Part shown: positions 35,560 to 46,680 of the stretch, one piece after another
How positions within the stretch are numbered: the first letter of the stretch is position 1
How the letters are laid out: every line of letters starts with the position of its first letter
Assembly: GCA_023374025.1 (NCBI GenBank)
Contig: SIJG01000038.1
Span: 83,797 to 147,796, forward strand
Length of the DNA stretch: 64,000 nucleotides
Direction of reading: 5' to 3'
DNA from: Heterodera schachtii
Lineage: Eukaryota > Nematoda > Chromadorea > Rhabditida > Heteroderidae
Notes under the pieces: model-generated
The model's input: only the letters and a program-made list of their open reading frames with translations
Told to the model about the DNA's origin: nothing
The model's database searches: none
Program-made: the position numbers and the translations under genes

Positions 35560-35870
35560 AAATTGCGACGAAATTCTTCCTTGGCATTTTCTTACGCCGC
35601 ATACATATTTTCTATTTTTTGCTCAAATTCTTGCCTAAGATTTTGTTCAATTTCGTTTGATAAATTTATCTTTCCCTTTTTTTGCTCATTTTTTGATCCG
35701 TTAATTTTTTCCAATAAATTTTGTTTAAATTTAAGAAACCAATTTTCCTCTTGTTTAATTTCACCATTTTGCTCTTCTTTAATTTCATAATTCAATTCAA
35801 CTTCATTTTTCAAATAAAATTTATTGTATCTAAGTTTGTTTACATCCTTTTGCCAAAAATATTTCGCAAA
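35560..35870 (-). pseudogene. Exon 4 tail fragment of the secreted family
   Basis: The minus strand encodes a FWQKDVNKL stretch, NEVELNYEIKEE and IEQNLRQEFEQKIENMY. It runs directly into plus-strand family sequence at about 35870, an inversion joint. A related copy is at 55200-55390. Confidence 0.6.
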
Positions 35871-35879
35871 ATCGGAATC

Positions 35880-37060
35880 GGTGGGACATGAATATGAATA
35901 TAAATTAAACAATCTATTCAATTTGGATAACAATTCTGAATCAAAACTATTGGAGAATGAAATAAAATTCAAATATTTTGAAGAACATTTGGAGGAATGA
36001 AAGTTCAAACAAGCGGAAAAAAGCGCAATAGCAGACATTCCATTTAATATCATTCCAATAACTAATATTGACAAATACCAAATTATTGTGGGAACAAAAT
36101 TCGATGATCAGTTGATCTGGGTGAGACTTAGCATTGAAAGATAATTATATAAATTCAAAATTTAGACTCAAGATGCCTTATTTTCGGAATTTGTCAAAGG
36201 ATTAGCGACAAATTTTGAGAAATTTTTTAAAATGGCTAAAGAATATTCCATTTATTTACATCGAAAGAAAGAGAATGGAAACATTCATTGGCATGAGGAT
36301 AGAGAAATGATATCTTTTGGATTATATGAAATTGAGAAAGTGAAAGAGCATTTCACGCAAAAATATGAAGCCCGTCTTGGCCTTATGCATTTGATGAGAG
36401 AGAATTGGTACTGTGAAGGAATTGCGATGGAATTAAATGAAACTGGACGTAAACAATGCCAAAAATGGCGCAAATATTTGGACATTTTATACGAATATTT
36501 ATTTCGACTTTATATTGAAGGTTTCGCGAAACCATTTTTTAAATTAATTTAATGATTTTAAATATTAAGGCAAAAGCACTGATTTGGCCAATAAATTTCC
36601 AGCGGTTAAGCCAATATTTATGAGTTATTTGAACTTAAGAAAGCAAATAAAGTCAATTGAAGCCGTCGAAGGACTGAATCAAATTTCGTTTACTTTTTGG
36701 AAAGGAATTTGGTATCAATCCATTCAACTGTTTTTGAGAAATGAGGTCGATTTGAATTATGAAGTGAAGTTAAAGAGGAGAATAAATTTAAACAAAATAT
36801 TTCGGAAATTAACAGACCAAAAAAGGTGCAAAAAAAGAGAAATTTATCAAATAAAATTGAAAAAAATCTTCGGCAAGAATTTGAGCAAAAAATGAAAAAA
36901 ATGTATGAAAAAACGAAAGAAAATGCTAAGGAGGAAAAGAAGAAATTGGGTGGAGCAATTGTAAATGCAGCAAATCTGAAAACAGAATATGATGACAATT
37001 TTCCATTTCAGTTTGTCCCCATTTTTACGTTTTTTATGATTTTTTGTTGTAGTTAAGAAA
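35880..37060 (+). pseudogene. Secreted family copy, exon 2 end to exon 4, broken
   Basis: Exon 2 from about 35880 (YKLNNLFN-type segment) has an in-frame stop near 35998 and ends at the ATCTGG|GTGAG donor at about 36120. Exon 3 is well kept (FVKGLATN, NWYCEGIAMELNETG, QCQKWRKYLDILYEYL). Exon 4 at about 36570-37055 has AVKPIF but shifts near 36790, and the tail EQKMKKMYEKTKENAKEE is in another frame. There is no signal exon. Confidence 0.6.
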
Positions 37061-37560
37061 TCCGGGCATTTTCCGATCATTTCCCTGTTTATTTTTGGCA
37101 TTTAAATAGCATAATGAGTTAAGCAACTAACAGTTTATTAAAATCTGATGATGATTTTCGCTATTATTGAATTCAATTCGAATTAATTCCCTATGTTATT
37201 GAAATGTCCATTTTTCATTGAGCATGTTTCTGTCTTCTTCTCCTATTTTCTATTATTTTCCAATTTATTTTGCATGTTTTCTTTTAACTTTCATTATTAA
37301 TTTTTTAATTTTTTTTTTTATTCATTTATCAGTGTTGTCAACTAAGTAGTCGTCTCATAAAAAGAAAAAAAAAGTGCTTTTTATACAGTGTTTTCAGATA
37401 AAATTGGCACTAATCGCAAATGAATATGTGTCGCTTTGTTTTTTCGCTTGAATATTTTTATAAATGTTTCATTCAAAAAAATAAATATTTTTCAAAATCT
37501 ATTTCCGGAAAAAACCGAAATTTTTTTTTAAAAATTATATGAGCAAATAAATTTTAGGAT
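37061..37560. other. Family 3' flank, nothing coding
   Basis: The shared GAGTTAAGC...TTGAAATGTCCATTTTTCATT segment is followed by the GTTTTCAGATAAAATTGGCACT block that also occurs at about 27390. Confidence 0.5.
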
Positions 37561-37870
37561 AAATAATGGAGAAAATTTTGGATTCCATTTATCGACTTTA
37601 ATTTAAAGAAAATTTATAAAAAATGAAAATAAATTACAAAAAAAAAAAAAAAAAAATCGAATTTTAAAAAATGGTAAAAGAAGACAGAACAATTCTCAAT
37701 GAAAATGATTTGGAATTAGGAAGCAATCAGAAGAAGATCCCCGGATTTTATGAACAATTAAAATTTTTTTTTGAAAAGGGCGACGAATTGAAACTGCCAA
37801 AATTGCGATTATATTCTAATTCAAGAATGAATTTTTCTCTACCATATTTTGCTTTTGTTAAAAAGGAAAG
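37560..37870 (-). pseudogene. C-terminal end of a family copy, duplicated
   Basis: The minus strand encodes LELEYNRNFGSFNSSPFS and the 3' flank. The same segment recurs at about 38400-38700. Upstream it is replaced by a GA-rich tract. Confidence 0.55.
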
Positions 37871-38285
37871 AGAAGAGAGAAAGAAATAAAGGAAAGAGAG
37901 AGAGAAAATAGAAGAGAGAGAGAAAAAAGAGAGAGATAAAGAGAGAGGGAAAAAGAGAGAGAGAAAGAAAAGAGAGAGATAAAGAAAGAGCGAGAGAGAG
38001 AGAGAGAAAAAAAGTGAGGGAGATAGAGAAATAAAGAGAGAGCTGAGAGAGAGAGAAAAAATGAGGGAGAGAGAGAAAAAAAAGAAAGGGAGAGAGAGAG
38101 AGAAAGTGAAGAGAGGGAGAGAGAAAAGAGGAGAAAGAGAGGGAGAGAGAGAGAGGGAGAGAATGAGAGAGAAAAGAGAGAGATAAAGAGAGAGGGAGAG
38201 ATAGAAAGGGAGGGAGAGAGAAAGAAAAAGAAAGATTAAAGAGAGAGAGATAAAGAGAAGAGAGAGAGTGAGAAAAAATAGGCGA
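37865..38285. repeat. GA-rich microsatellite of about 420 bases
   Basis: Irregular GAGAGA/AAGAGA/GGGAGA runs on the plus strand. The long Leu-Ser open frame on the minus strand is a translation of this tract and is not a gene. Confidence 0.85.
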
Positions 38286-38600
38286 GATAGTTTTGGCATA
38301 ATGAACATACTTTATTCATGTATATTTAAATATTTTTTTACTTTTTTTATTTGAAATAAAAATAAAATATTAAAAAATTATTTCTAAAAAAATTTCACTT
38401 TTCATAATACGGGAAAATAAATTTCAGGGTAATTATGGAGAAAATTATAAATTGCATTTATCGGCTTTAATTTAAAGAAAATTTATAAAAAATGAAAATA
38501 AATTACAAAAAATGGGAATATTAAAAAATGAAAAAAGAAGACAAAACAATTCTCAATGAAAATGATTAGGAATTAGGAAGCAATCAGAAGAAGAGCCCGA
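38286..38600. other. AT-rich copy of the family 3' flank
   Basis: It matches the sequence at about 37480-37740 (GAAAATTTATAAAAAATGAAAAT, then AAGAAGACA). There is no gene. Confidence 0.45.
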
Positions 38601-38930
38601 ATTCTGTGAACAATCAGAATTTTTTTTTGAAAACGGCGACGAATTGAAAGTGCCAAAATTGCGCTTATATTCTAATTCAAGAATGTATTTTTCTTGTTCA
38701 TCTTTTGCTTTTGTCAATGCTTTTTCCAATTTTTCCTTTTCTTCGTTGGCATTTTCTTTTGTCTTTTGGCATAATTCGTCCATTTTTATGTCAAATTCTT
38801 CCCAAAGTTTGTCAATTTCATTTTTGTTTGATAATTTTTGTCCTTTTTTCTTAGTTTTACTGTCCGTTGGTCCTCCGTATAAAATTTCTTTTCTCTTTTT
38901 TACGTTTTTTTGTCCTTTAATTTTTTCCTG
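38600..38930 (-). pseudogene. C-terminal tail fragment of the secreted family
   Basis: The minus strand reads DKLWEEFDIKMDELCQKTKE, NANEEKEKLEKA and FGTFNSSPFS with a continuous frame. Upstream it joins a different, less AT-rich sequence at about 38930. Only the Lys/Glu-rich helix and terminal block are present. Confidence 0.55.
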
Positions 38931-39440
38931 GCGTGGACAGTGTCTGGCATTCCCCACCATTCCCACAGTGTGTCGCGTTTTGCTGTCTGTCGTGACAGAG
39001 AAATGCGAAGTTGAGAAACAGTGGAGCAAATGTGGATGTTGATCAGTATGGAGTATACGTCGTAAAACCCGAGGTCGATTGGGTGAACAGAGAAAAATGA
39101 AGTGGAGAAATAGTTGATGTACGTGTGTAGCCGGCGCCGGTGCCCTCTGCTGCTGCCACAGAAGAGAGAAAAAGAGAAAAAAAAAAGAAAGTGAGGAGCA
39201 GAGAAAGAGAGGGGGCAGGAATTTGCCACACTGTTATGTTCAGTCCAGTTGAGAAAGTTCGATGAATGGCTACGGCCAATTTGCAAAAATGCCTGGCAAT
39301 GGCACATCCCACAACAGGGCAGGTGGTTGCATTCGGTCGGAGTCGGTGAACGGTGTGCGAGCGCGCAATTTTTTTTTAACTTACACATTAATTTAAAAAT
39401 TTAATTGGGTAAATATTTATTTGAAAAAAATTGAGGTTTC
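38931..39440. other. Less AT-rich island of unknown origin
   Basis: Balanced composition sets it apart from its neighbours. It contains GCCGGCGCCGGTG and a short GAGAGAAAAAG tract. The last 150 bases match 27480-27640. Open frames exist on the minus strand, but none has motifs I can support. It may be a retroelement end or leftover host sequence. Confidence 0.3.
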
Positions 39441-39714
39441 TTAAATGTAATTTAAAAATTTATAAATTTAAATATCTTAATAAAAAATAATTTTAGAAGA
39501 AAAAATACAAACAAAATGAAGCCAAAATTTAATTTGGAAAAAACTATAAAAAATCAAATGAGAATTGGTTTTTTTTATCATTTTTTCCGATTTTATAAAC
39601 ATTTAAATAAAAATTTAATTTATTAATATAAAAAGCTAGACAGTTTATCATTTTATATATTTTACCAATGTATAATTTCGTGACGTATGTAATGTCGTAA
39701 AAATTGAACACGGG
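39441..39714. other. AT-rich spacer, nothing seen
   Basis: There are no open frames or repeats that I can support before the right arm of the inverted duplication starts. Confidence 0.4.
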
Positions 39715-39863
39715 CGAATTGTATTCATCCTATAAATTTATTAAAAATTTTAAATTTATTACATATTTTTCTTTTTTTTTTTTGAAAATTTATCAGAGAC
39801 TCAATTTTCTAACTTCATTCCATAACTGCCCTTCTATGTCTAATTTCTTCAATTTTAAAAATT

Positions 39864-40097
39864 TTATTTGAAGGCCCCTGTTTTTACTAATCGCCGACGA
39901 AAATGAAATTTTAAAAATTTTATTTTCACTTCATAATGTTGCAAAAATTTTGTAAGTCCAGCATTTGATTTCAACAAATTTGGACGTTTTTGAGTTTTAT
40001 GCAATGGCATTTGAAGAACGGCATCACCGATACTGTAGGCATAATCAAAAAATATCGTAGCCAAAATTAAATGGAAAAGCGCAAAAAAGTTTTTCAT
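39864..40097 (-). CDS. Predicted small secreted basic protein (77 residues)
   Basis: The minus-strand ATG at 40097 opens a single-exon frame. It starts with MKNFFALFHLILATIFFDYA, a typical signal peptide, followed by about 55 residues rich in Lys, Arg and His (HKTQKRPNLLK, FHFRRRLVKTGAFK) without cysteine. I recognise no family. The inverted duplicate at 26607 has the same protein but a nonsense codon in the signal peptide. The frame has thus been kept open here, though age and chance may explain this. Small secreted basic proteins are common among parasite effectors, but that role is inference. Confidence 0.45.
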   Translation of the reverse strand: MKNFFALFHLILATIFFDYAYSIGDAVLQMPLHKTQKRPNLLKSNAGLTKFLQHYEVKIKFLKFHFRRRLVKTGAFK

Positions 40098-41130
40098 TTC
40101 AATTTTTTGTGATTTGAATTAAATTTTAAACAATTCTTTTATAATAAATTCCAGACGAATTATTTTTGTTGGAATTTTTTTCATTGTTTAACTTTTTTCG
40201 CCGCTTTTCTAATTAAAAAATAATAATTACAAATTCCTTTTCGTTAATGTTAATGTTAAGGTGTCATTTGATGCTTAAGTATAAAAAAGAATAACAACAA
40301 TTTAATGTTTTGTTTGAAATTTAACATTTGAACATTTTTCCGCATTCATTCAAAGCGACAAAATGAATAAATTTTTCTATTTTAATTGGTAAAACAGTTA
40401 AAAAATATTTAAATTGGAAAAAAAGTAATTGTGAAATAATTGGGAATATGTGAAATCGCTGTTTTTAATTGGGAAAATCTAATATTTTTCAAAATAACTT
40501 AAAATATGATTCTTTGATTTTTGATAAATAATTTGAAAAAATGAATAGTTAATTAATGTTAATCCAAAAAAAAAAATCACACTTTTTAAGGACAATCCTA
40601 AATAGCAATATCGTTATTTTTAAATTTTTCATCATTCATATTTTGGCATAATGACCACACTTATTCATGCATATTTCACTTTTCAAAATACGGTCAAATA
40701 AATTTTCAGGGTAAATAATGGAGAAAATTTTGAATTCCATTTATCGAGCTTAATTTAAAGAAAATTTATAAAAAATGAAAATTAATTTTAAAAAAATCGA
40801 GAATTAAAAAAGGGTAAAAGAAGACAGAACAAAAGAGTCTTACAAAATTCAAACTACAATTTTTTACACAAAATTAATCAAAAAAAATGAAAAAGAAAAT
40901 AAAAAAGGAACAAAAAATTCAAAATTGAAAAAAAGACAAAAACTCGAAAGAAATTGTGAAAAAATCTAAAAACAAATGAGTCAAGTTTTTTGTAGAAAAA
41001 AAATTAATGAATTTATAAATACAAAAAAGGAAAATGACAAAACAACAAAAAGAGACAGAAGAAGCATAGAAAAGGAAAAAAGAATATACTAAAAATTAAA
41101 AGAGTCAATCATTTTGTGGGAAAGGCCAAG
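40098..41130. other. Inner part of the right arm, no additional gene
   Basis: Mirror image of 25570-26600: A-rich 3' flank of the neighbouring family copy and AT-rich spacer. Confidence 0.5.
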
Positions 41131-41136
41131 GATTTT

Positions 41137-42345
41137 TTATGAAAATGGCGACGAATTGAAAGTGCCAAATTTGTCATTATATTCTTCTCTCAGTTTTTCT
41201 TTTTCTTCATTATTTGCCGCATTTTGAATTGCTTTTTCCATTTTCGCCTTTTCTTCCTTGGCATTTTCTTTTGCATTTTCACATATTTTTTTCATTTTTT
41301 TCTCAAATTCTTTCCAAATTGTTTCAAAGTCAGTTTGTTTTCCCTTTGGTATATTTTTATGTGACCAATTTTTCTCCTCTTTAATTTCAATTAATTCTTC
41401 CTCATTTACCAATTTTATTTCATAAGTGGCATTTTTATCTTTTTGCCAAAAATATTTCGAATAATCATTCAGACTTTTGATAAATTCAATTAAAGTGGTA
41501 GCAAAATATCTGATAAATATTGGCTTTACCAGTGGTGGCAATTGTTTCGACATTTTCTGATTTTTAGCTTAATAAATTATTATCATTATTATTTTAATAA
41601 ATAAAAATACAAAATATAATAGTAAAAATCAAAAAACCTTCAGCATAAATCCGGAATAAATATTCATATAAAATGTCCAAATATTTTCGGTATTTTTGGC
41701 ATTTTTCTAAAAATTCCTCCCCAATTTTCTCACAGTCCCAATTCTCTCGCATCAAATACACCAAGCCAAGATGGGCTTCATATTTTTGTGTCAAATGTTC
41801 TTTCATTTTCTCAATTTCGCATAATACGCGTCTATCAACAGACCAATAAATATTTTCTTTCTCTTTAATTTGACAAAAATAATTTGAATATTCTTTTGCC
41901 ATCGTATAAAATTTCTCTGAATTTGTCGCTAATCCTTTGAAAAATTCCGAAAATAGAGCATCCGAAAACTAAATTTTGAATTTATTTAATTTTCATTGAA
42001 TGTTAAGTCTCTCACCCATGTCCATTGATCATCGAATTTTGAATTCATAATTATCAAATGTTTGTCATCGTTTATATCATTGGCTTTCCATGATGGCACG
42101 TTGTCTTTTGCCATTTCTTCAGCTTTTTTAAGCATTCCCCCCAAATTTTCTTCGAATTCTTGTCGAATTATTCCTTCAAAACTTTCATTTGTTTGCCATT
42201 CATTCGCTGTGTCAATTGCCAATTGCAAAATCATTTCATTAATTGGCAATTTTGGTTCATTTTCCAATTTAAATTCATAATTCAATCTCTTCTCATTCAA
42301 CAATTTTGGTTCAAAATTATCGTAATAATAATTAAATTTGTACAC
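41137..42345 (-). CDS. Secreted two-module family gene, 5'-truncated (inverted twin)
   Basis: Exon 4 (41567-41137), exon 3 (41968-41638) and the end of exon 2 (from about 42345 to 42016) are open and in phase. They keep NWDCEKIGEEFLEKCQKYRK and SKQLPPLVKPIF. The tail reads EFEKKMKKICENAKENAKEE and ends FGTFNSSPFS. Exon 3 has the same length as in the twin at 24698-25028 (331 bases). Exon 4 differs more, being 24 bases shorter with a replaced middle part, so the twins have diverged or exchanged sequence. The signal exon is missing; whatever lay upstream is beyond the assembly gap. Confidence 0.6.
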
Positions 42346-42372
42346 CGTCCGGATCCGAACCCTCCCCCCCCC

Positions 42373-42382
42373 NNNNNNNNNN
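42373..42382. other. Assembly gap (10 N)
   Basis: Ten N bases follow a poly-C run at the end of the inverted arm. The true distance and sequence across it are unknown. Confidence 0.95.
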
Positions 42383-42479
42383 ATTAAAATTAAAAATAAT
42401 TTAATGGATTTTTTCGATAGTTAAAAACTAAAATTTTTAAGTTTGAAACACAAATTTTTGAGATAATTTGCTAAATGAA

Positions 42480-42670
42480 GAAGATTTGGTTTACAAAATT
42501 ATAGACGAGAAAAGTGGGGAAATGGGATCGAAAATTGAAACTGAAACAAAATTTTGCCAAACTAAGAAAGGAATTTGAAGGATTAATAGAAAATATATAG
42601 CAAATGCAACGGAATTAATAGCAAAATTGGAAAAAGCAAAATCACGCTACCAGTGCCTATAGCCTTAGGC
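42480..42670 (+). pseudogene. Degraded C-terminal tail of the secreted family
   Basis: Remnants resemble NEEDL...KIDEKS, a KLRKEFEGLIE-type segment and AKLEKAKS, with shifts and stops. It is closest to the tail of the copy at 49608-49790. Confidence 0.45.
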
Positions 42671-43180
42671 ATTTAATCTAAAGAGTATGCCTCCTGAACT
42701 GTGAGTTTCGCAATCATTAAGGCCCTAATTTGTAAGTGGCCCTCGCTTCTCTCAGTTCCCTTCTTTTTCCGTTTTTACTTTCAAAATGATAAACCGACCT
42801 TAAAGAATTTTGAATTCCAAAAAAATTTAATAAACAAAAAAATTAAATTTACAAAATAATTGAAAAAAATTATCAACAATGGGAGAACAAGACAGGACAG
42901 AAACATGTTGTTCAATAAAAAAATAGGCATTTTTATAGCACATGAAAATTAATGTTAAATTAAATTTAAGTAGCGAAAAAGAACATTTGGCCTTAACTAA
43001 CTTTTAATTAATTTTTCTTTATTTCTTCTTCATCAAAAATGCTTTTTGTATGACTGGGGCAGAATTTAACACCCTCTCATTTTTGCGTTATCTCTCTTCC
43101 CACTATATTTTCCGCAAAAAGTCATTTAAAAAAAATTATTTTAAATTTAAAAACATCGAAATTTTTAAAATAGCGTTGAT
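42671..43180. other. Spacer without a supported gene
   Basis: It includes a short unique stretch (42640-42770) and a fragment of the family 3' flank at about 42870-42950. Confidence 0.4.
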
Positions 43181-43184
43181 ATTA

Positions 43185-43780
43185 AAGTTGATTGGTTTGA
43201 GAAAATGAAAGAGCATTTTTGCACCAAAAACATGAAGCCCATCTTGGCGATGTATTTGATGAGAAAGAATTGGCATTGTGATAAAATTGGGGAGGAATTT
43301 AATGAAAATGAACGAAAAATATGCCAAAAATATCGAAAATATTTGGAAATTTCATATGAATATTTCTTTCAATTTTATGTTGAAGTTTTGTTGGAATTTT
43401 ACTTTATTTTGAAATAATGATAATCATTTATTAAGCTAAAAACACGAATGTGTAGAAACAATTGCAACCATTAGTGAAGCCATTATTTATTATGGAAAGG
43501 GAATCTGGTCGCAGTTTAATTGACTTTGATAATTTTTCGGAATGTTTTTGGCAAAAAGGTGAAAATGAATTAAGTATTGGCTATAAAATTTTGAAGATAG
43601 TTTTGGTGAATATTGACGAATTAAACTGCGAAATAAAAGCGAACATTGAGGAAAAAGCAACAAAAAAATCAGAAACAGAAGATTATGATGAAAATATGTT
43701 TTGGAAAACAGATATGATGACAAATTTGGCACTTTCAATTCATCGCCATTTTCATAAAATTTTCAGTTGCCCACAAAAGC
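43185..43780 (+). pseudogene. Exon 3 end and exon 4 of the secreted family
   Basis: NWHCDKIGEEFNENERKICQ, then YRKYLEISYEYF in one frame, is followed by exon 4 with PLVKPLF, SLIDFDNFSECFWQKG and NIDELNCEIKANIEEK. The frame shifts near 43680, so the final FGTFNSSPF-type block is read out of frame. The helical tail is shortened. Start and signal exon are absent. Confidence 0.6.
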
Positions 43781-44385
43781 CGGGCCCTTTACTGATCATT
43801 TCCTTATTCCAGTTTTTCGGCATTTCAATCCAAACAAATACTGTAAAGCATTTTATTGGAGCAAAATTTATATTGAGAGTGCAAATAATTTTACATTTTA
43901 AGGTTCGTAGATTCTTAATTAGAGCAATTATTTAGTAATTAGCAAAATCTGATTAATTCACATCATCTGTCGAGAGGATTCGAACCCACGTGTTCCCTTA
44001 TCAAATGCAAAATTTTGCGATTTATTATTTCTTTCTTTTCATTAATCTTCGGGGGAGTTTTTGCCACGAAATTTTGGCTAATTAAATCAATTTAAATGTT
44101 TTCAAATAAAACCTAAAATTTCGACCTTCATTAAAATATTTAAAATTAAATAAATATTTCAAAAATTGATAAAAATTTTTCGATTTATTTAACAATAAAC
44201 ATAATCAATGATGGCAAATCCAAAAATGATTAAAAATTTTAATATAATTCTAACGAAATTTCATGACAAAATTGAAAAAGAACGAAAACGTTTTTAAGAA
44301 AACCAAATATTGTCAAATAGGTTAAAATTATTAATATTTTCGACTAATTATTCTTCAAAAAATCCTTATAAAAATATTGTTTCAA
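43781..44385. other. AT-rich spacer with a tRNA-like box B
   Basis: On the minus strand GTGGGTTCGAATCCTCTCG (43976-43995) resembles a tRNA T-arm. There is no matching 5' half. No gene is seen. Confidence 0.35.
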
Positions 44386-44394
44386 AAATCTTCA

Positions 44395-44625
44395 TTGTGT
44401 TTAACCCTAATTCTACAATTTTATTTATCATTAATATTACTTTCCATTTTTTGTTTCTGTTTTCAAATTGAAATCCATCGAGTGTTAATTAATTGGAATA
44501 AATAATTGAATAACCAATTTTAATTGGCTCGATGACAAAATGTTAATTGTATTTATCAAAAGACATAAAAAAAAAATTACAATAGCTAATTTTCAAAGAA
44601 AAATACGAGGCACACCTTGGAATTT
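44395..44625 (+). pseudogene. Signal exon and exon 2 start of the secreted family, decayed
   Basis: The segment matches exon 1 of the intact gene at 55646 (FNPNSTILFIINI), but the start ATG is GTG, there is a TGA within the FSN motif, and the donor is altered. Exon 2 begins after TTTTAATTGG and is broken near 44570. The upstream TCCTTATAAAAAT block shared with the intact gene is retained. Confidence 0.6.
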
Positions 44626-45105
44626 TAAAATTCATTTTTACCTTAACGAATGAACCAAGTTCTAGTTTATATTTTTAATAATTAACAAATTTTGTTTGAA
44701 AACAATTTTATAAAAATATGGAAAAAGGAAGGAATGTTTTTTGCGTTGTTTAAAAAATATCCAAGGAATTTCAGTAATTTCAGATAATAAAACTTACCAT
44801 ATCCCATTTTTCAAAAAATTCTAATTCACTGACGCATTTTCAGCTCACCCATTTTCCTTAGGCATTTAAAATATGACGAAAACGGTGAAAAAAAGTGCAC
44901 AAAAAATGCACAATGACAAAAAAAGGTGGACCAAAAATTAATAGTTTTGGACAAAATTTTTTATCATATTAATAGTGCGGCTAATTTCATGTAAATACAT
45001 ATTTTTTTTACTGGGTTCTCCATGCTTTGAAATGTAGGAAAAACCCTTTATTTTTAGTGTTTCGAACCAAAGTTGGGATTTTTATTTACCTTAAAAATGC
45101 ATATT
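44626..45105. other. AT-rich spacer, nothing recognised
   Basis: Low-complexity sequence without open frames or repeats that I can support. Confidence 0.4.
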
Positions 45106-45109
45106 TTCA

Positions 45110-46330
45110 CTTTTGATTTTTCATTGAGAATTATTCTGTCTTCTTTTCCCATTTTTTATATATTTTTTTAAATTGAAAATATAAAAAAAATCCATTTTTT
45201 CATTAAATCATTTGATTATCTGATATTTTTTCCCAATGATATTCATTAAATTAATAAAGGACACAACAATTTTCTAAAAGTTAAATAAATAACACAACAA
45301 AATATGAAGCTCATTTTGGCCACTTTGTATTTGATGGTAAAGAATAGTTTTGCCAATACATGTTGGAATTGAACTCGAGCTCCAAAAATTCGAATTTAAC
45401 CAACTTGGCCTCCAATTTAAAGTGAAAATACAGCCAAAGTTTCAATATTCGAGGCCCCATAACTTTTCAATTTCTTGCTATGGAAGCATAAAATTAAAGA
45501 TTCACAATAGAAATCGACCCTGCTCTATCCAAGGTATAATACATATTCATTTTCCGACTTACAATTCAGGGGTTAGATTGTTAGTCATAAATTGCTGGTT
45601 TAAAAAATTCTTAAAATTTTTTTTAATATAAACAGCTACGCGAACGAATTTAACATTAACAAAATTTGGAATTGAATCCAAGAGAATAACAAAAACATCA
45701 TTTATTTTGCAAAAAAAAATTTAAATTCGAAAAACTATAAAATAAGAAATAACTAGGCCACTGGAGCGACTTATATTTTACAAATTTTTTAAAAACATTT
45801 GGTCGTCTCCCTATAATTAAAATAATTAAACTAATTAAACCCTGAATTTTCAGCATATAATCGAACTAAATGTTCGCGATCCCTTTGGCAGAGTTCTTCA
45901 TATTTCGTCCCAATTTTAAAAGTGATCATGCTTTTATAAAACCAATTAACATTTCCTTCCCTTATATCCGACTTAAGTATTTTGAATATTTTTTAGCCAT
46001 TTTAAAAAATCTCTCAAAATTTTTTTTAAAAGAAACATTTTTTATAAATTTACAGTTATTTTGGCCAATTTTTATTTCCACTACAGTGTAGATACTCAAA
46101 GTATACCGTATAAACACAAAAATAAAAAAGAAATCGCAATATAAAAACCAAAAAAAAAAAAAATACTGTAAATGAGAAGATAAAAGAGAAAATAAATAAA
46201 TAATTCAGAAGAAAGGCCAATGAATTTGAAGGGAAAGAAGGAATTTATTATGAAAATGGTGAAGAAATGAAATTTGCTAAGTTTGTCATAATATTATTCT
46301 TTAAGTTGTTTTTTTCTTCATTATTGTCGC
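45110..46330 (+). repeat. Left arm of a second inverted duplication
   Basis: It is inverted with respect to 47880-49545. Matching blocks include GAGCTCGAGTTCAATTCCAA near the outer part, TCCAAGGTATAATACATATT, and AAGTATACCGTATAAACACA near the centre. The right arm carries about 450 extra bases (48945-49400). The open frame at 45350-45631 lies in the repeat and has no family motif. Confidence 0.75.
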
Positions 46331-46680
46331 ATTTTAATTGCTTTTTTCAATTTCTTCTTCTCTTCCTTAAGTCTTGCCCCACCACCTATTTTTGTTGCAA
46401 CTTTTTTCAAATGCAACCAAAAATGACCAAAATTTATTCTAATTTTTGCTATTTGTCTAAATTAATTCATTATCATTTTGACACGATGCGCAAAAAAAAA
46501 ATGGAAAATGTATAAAAATGAAAAGAAAACGCCAAGAAAGAAAAGAAGAAATTGAAAAAAGCAATTAAAAATGCGACAAATAATAAAGAAAAAGAACAAC
46601 TTAAAGAAGAATATGATTTCATTTTTGGCACTTTTATTTCTTCACCATTTTATAATAAATTCCTTCTTTCCCTTCAAATT
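46200..46680. pseudogene. Head-to-head C-terminal remnants of the secreted family
   Basis: The minus strand (46200-46380) and plus strand (46500-46680) each carry a KLKKAIKNATN-type tail and the terminal block with 3' flank, forming a small palindrome centred near 46440. Neither frame is intact. Confidence 0.5.

Larger units (their letters stand above)
39715..42372 (-). repeat. Right arm of the 2.7-kb inverted duplication, ending at the gap
   Basis: It is the reverse complement of 24290-26985 with scattered differences, separated from it by about 12.7 kb. The outer end is a poly-C run directly against ten N bases, matching the poly-G run of the left arm. Confidence 0.85.

Noticed and set aside
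37748..38308. 186-residue Leu/Ser-rich frame on the minus strand
   Set aside because: It is the translation of the GA microsatellite joined to a family tail.
43976..43995. tRNA gene on the minus strand
   Set aside because: Only a T-arm-like box B is present. No D-arm, anticodon arm or acceptor stem can be formed.
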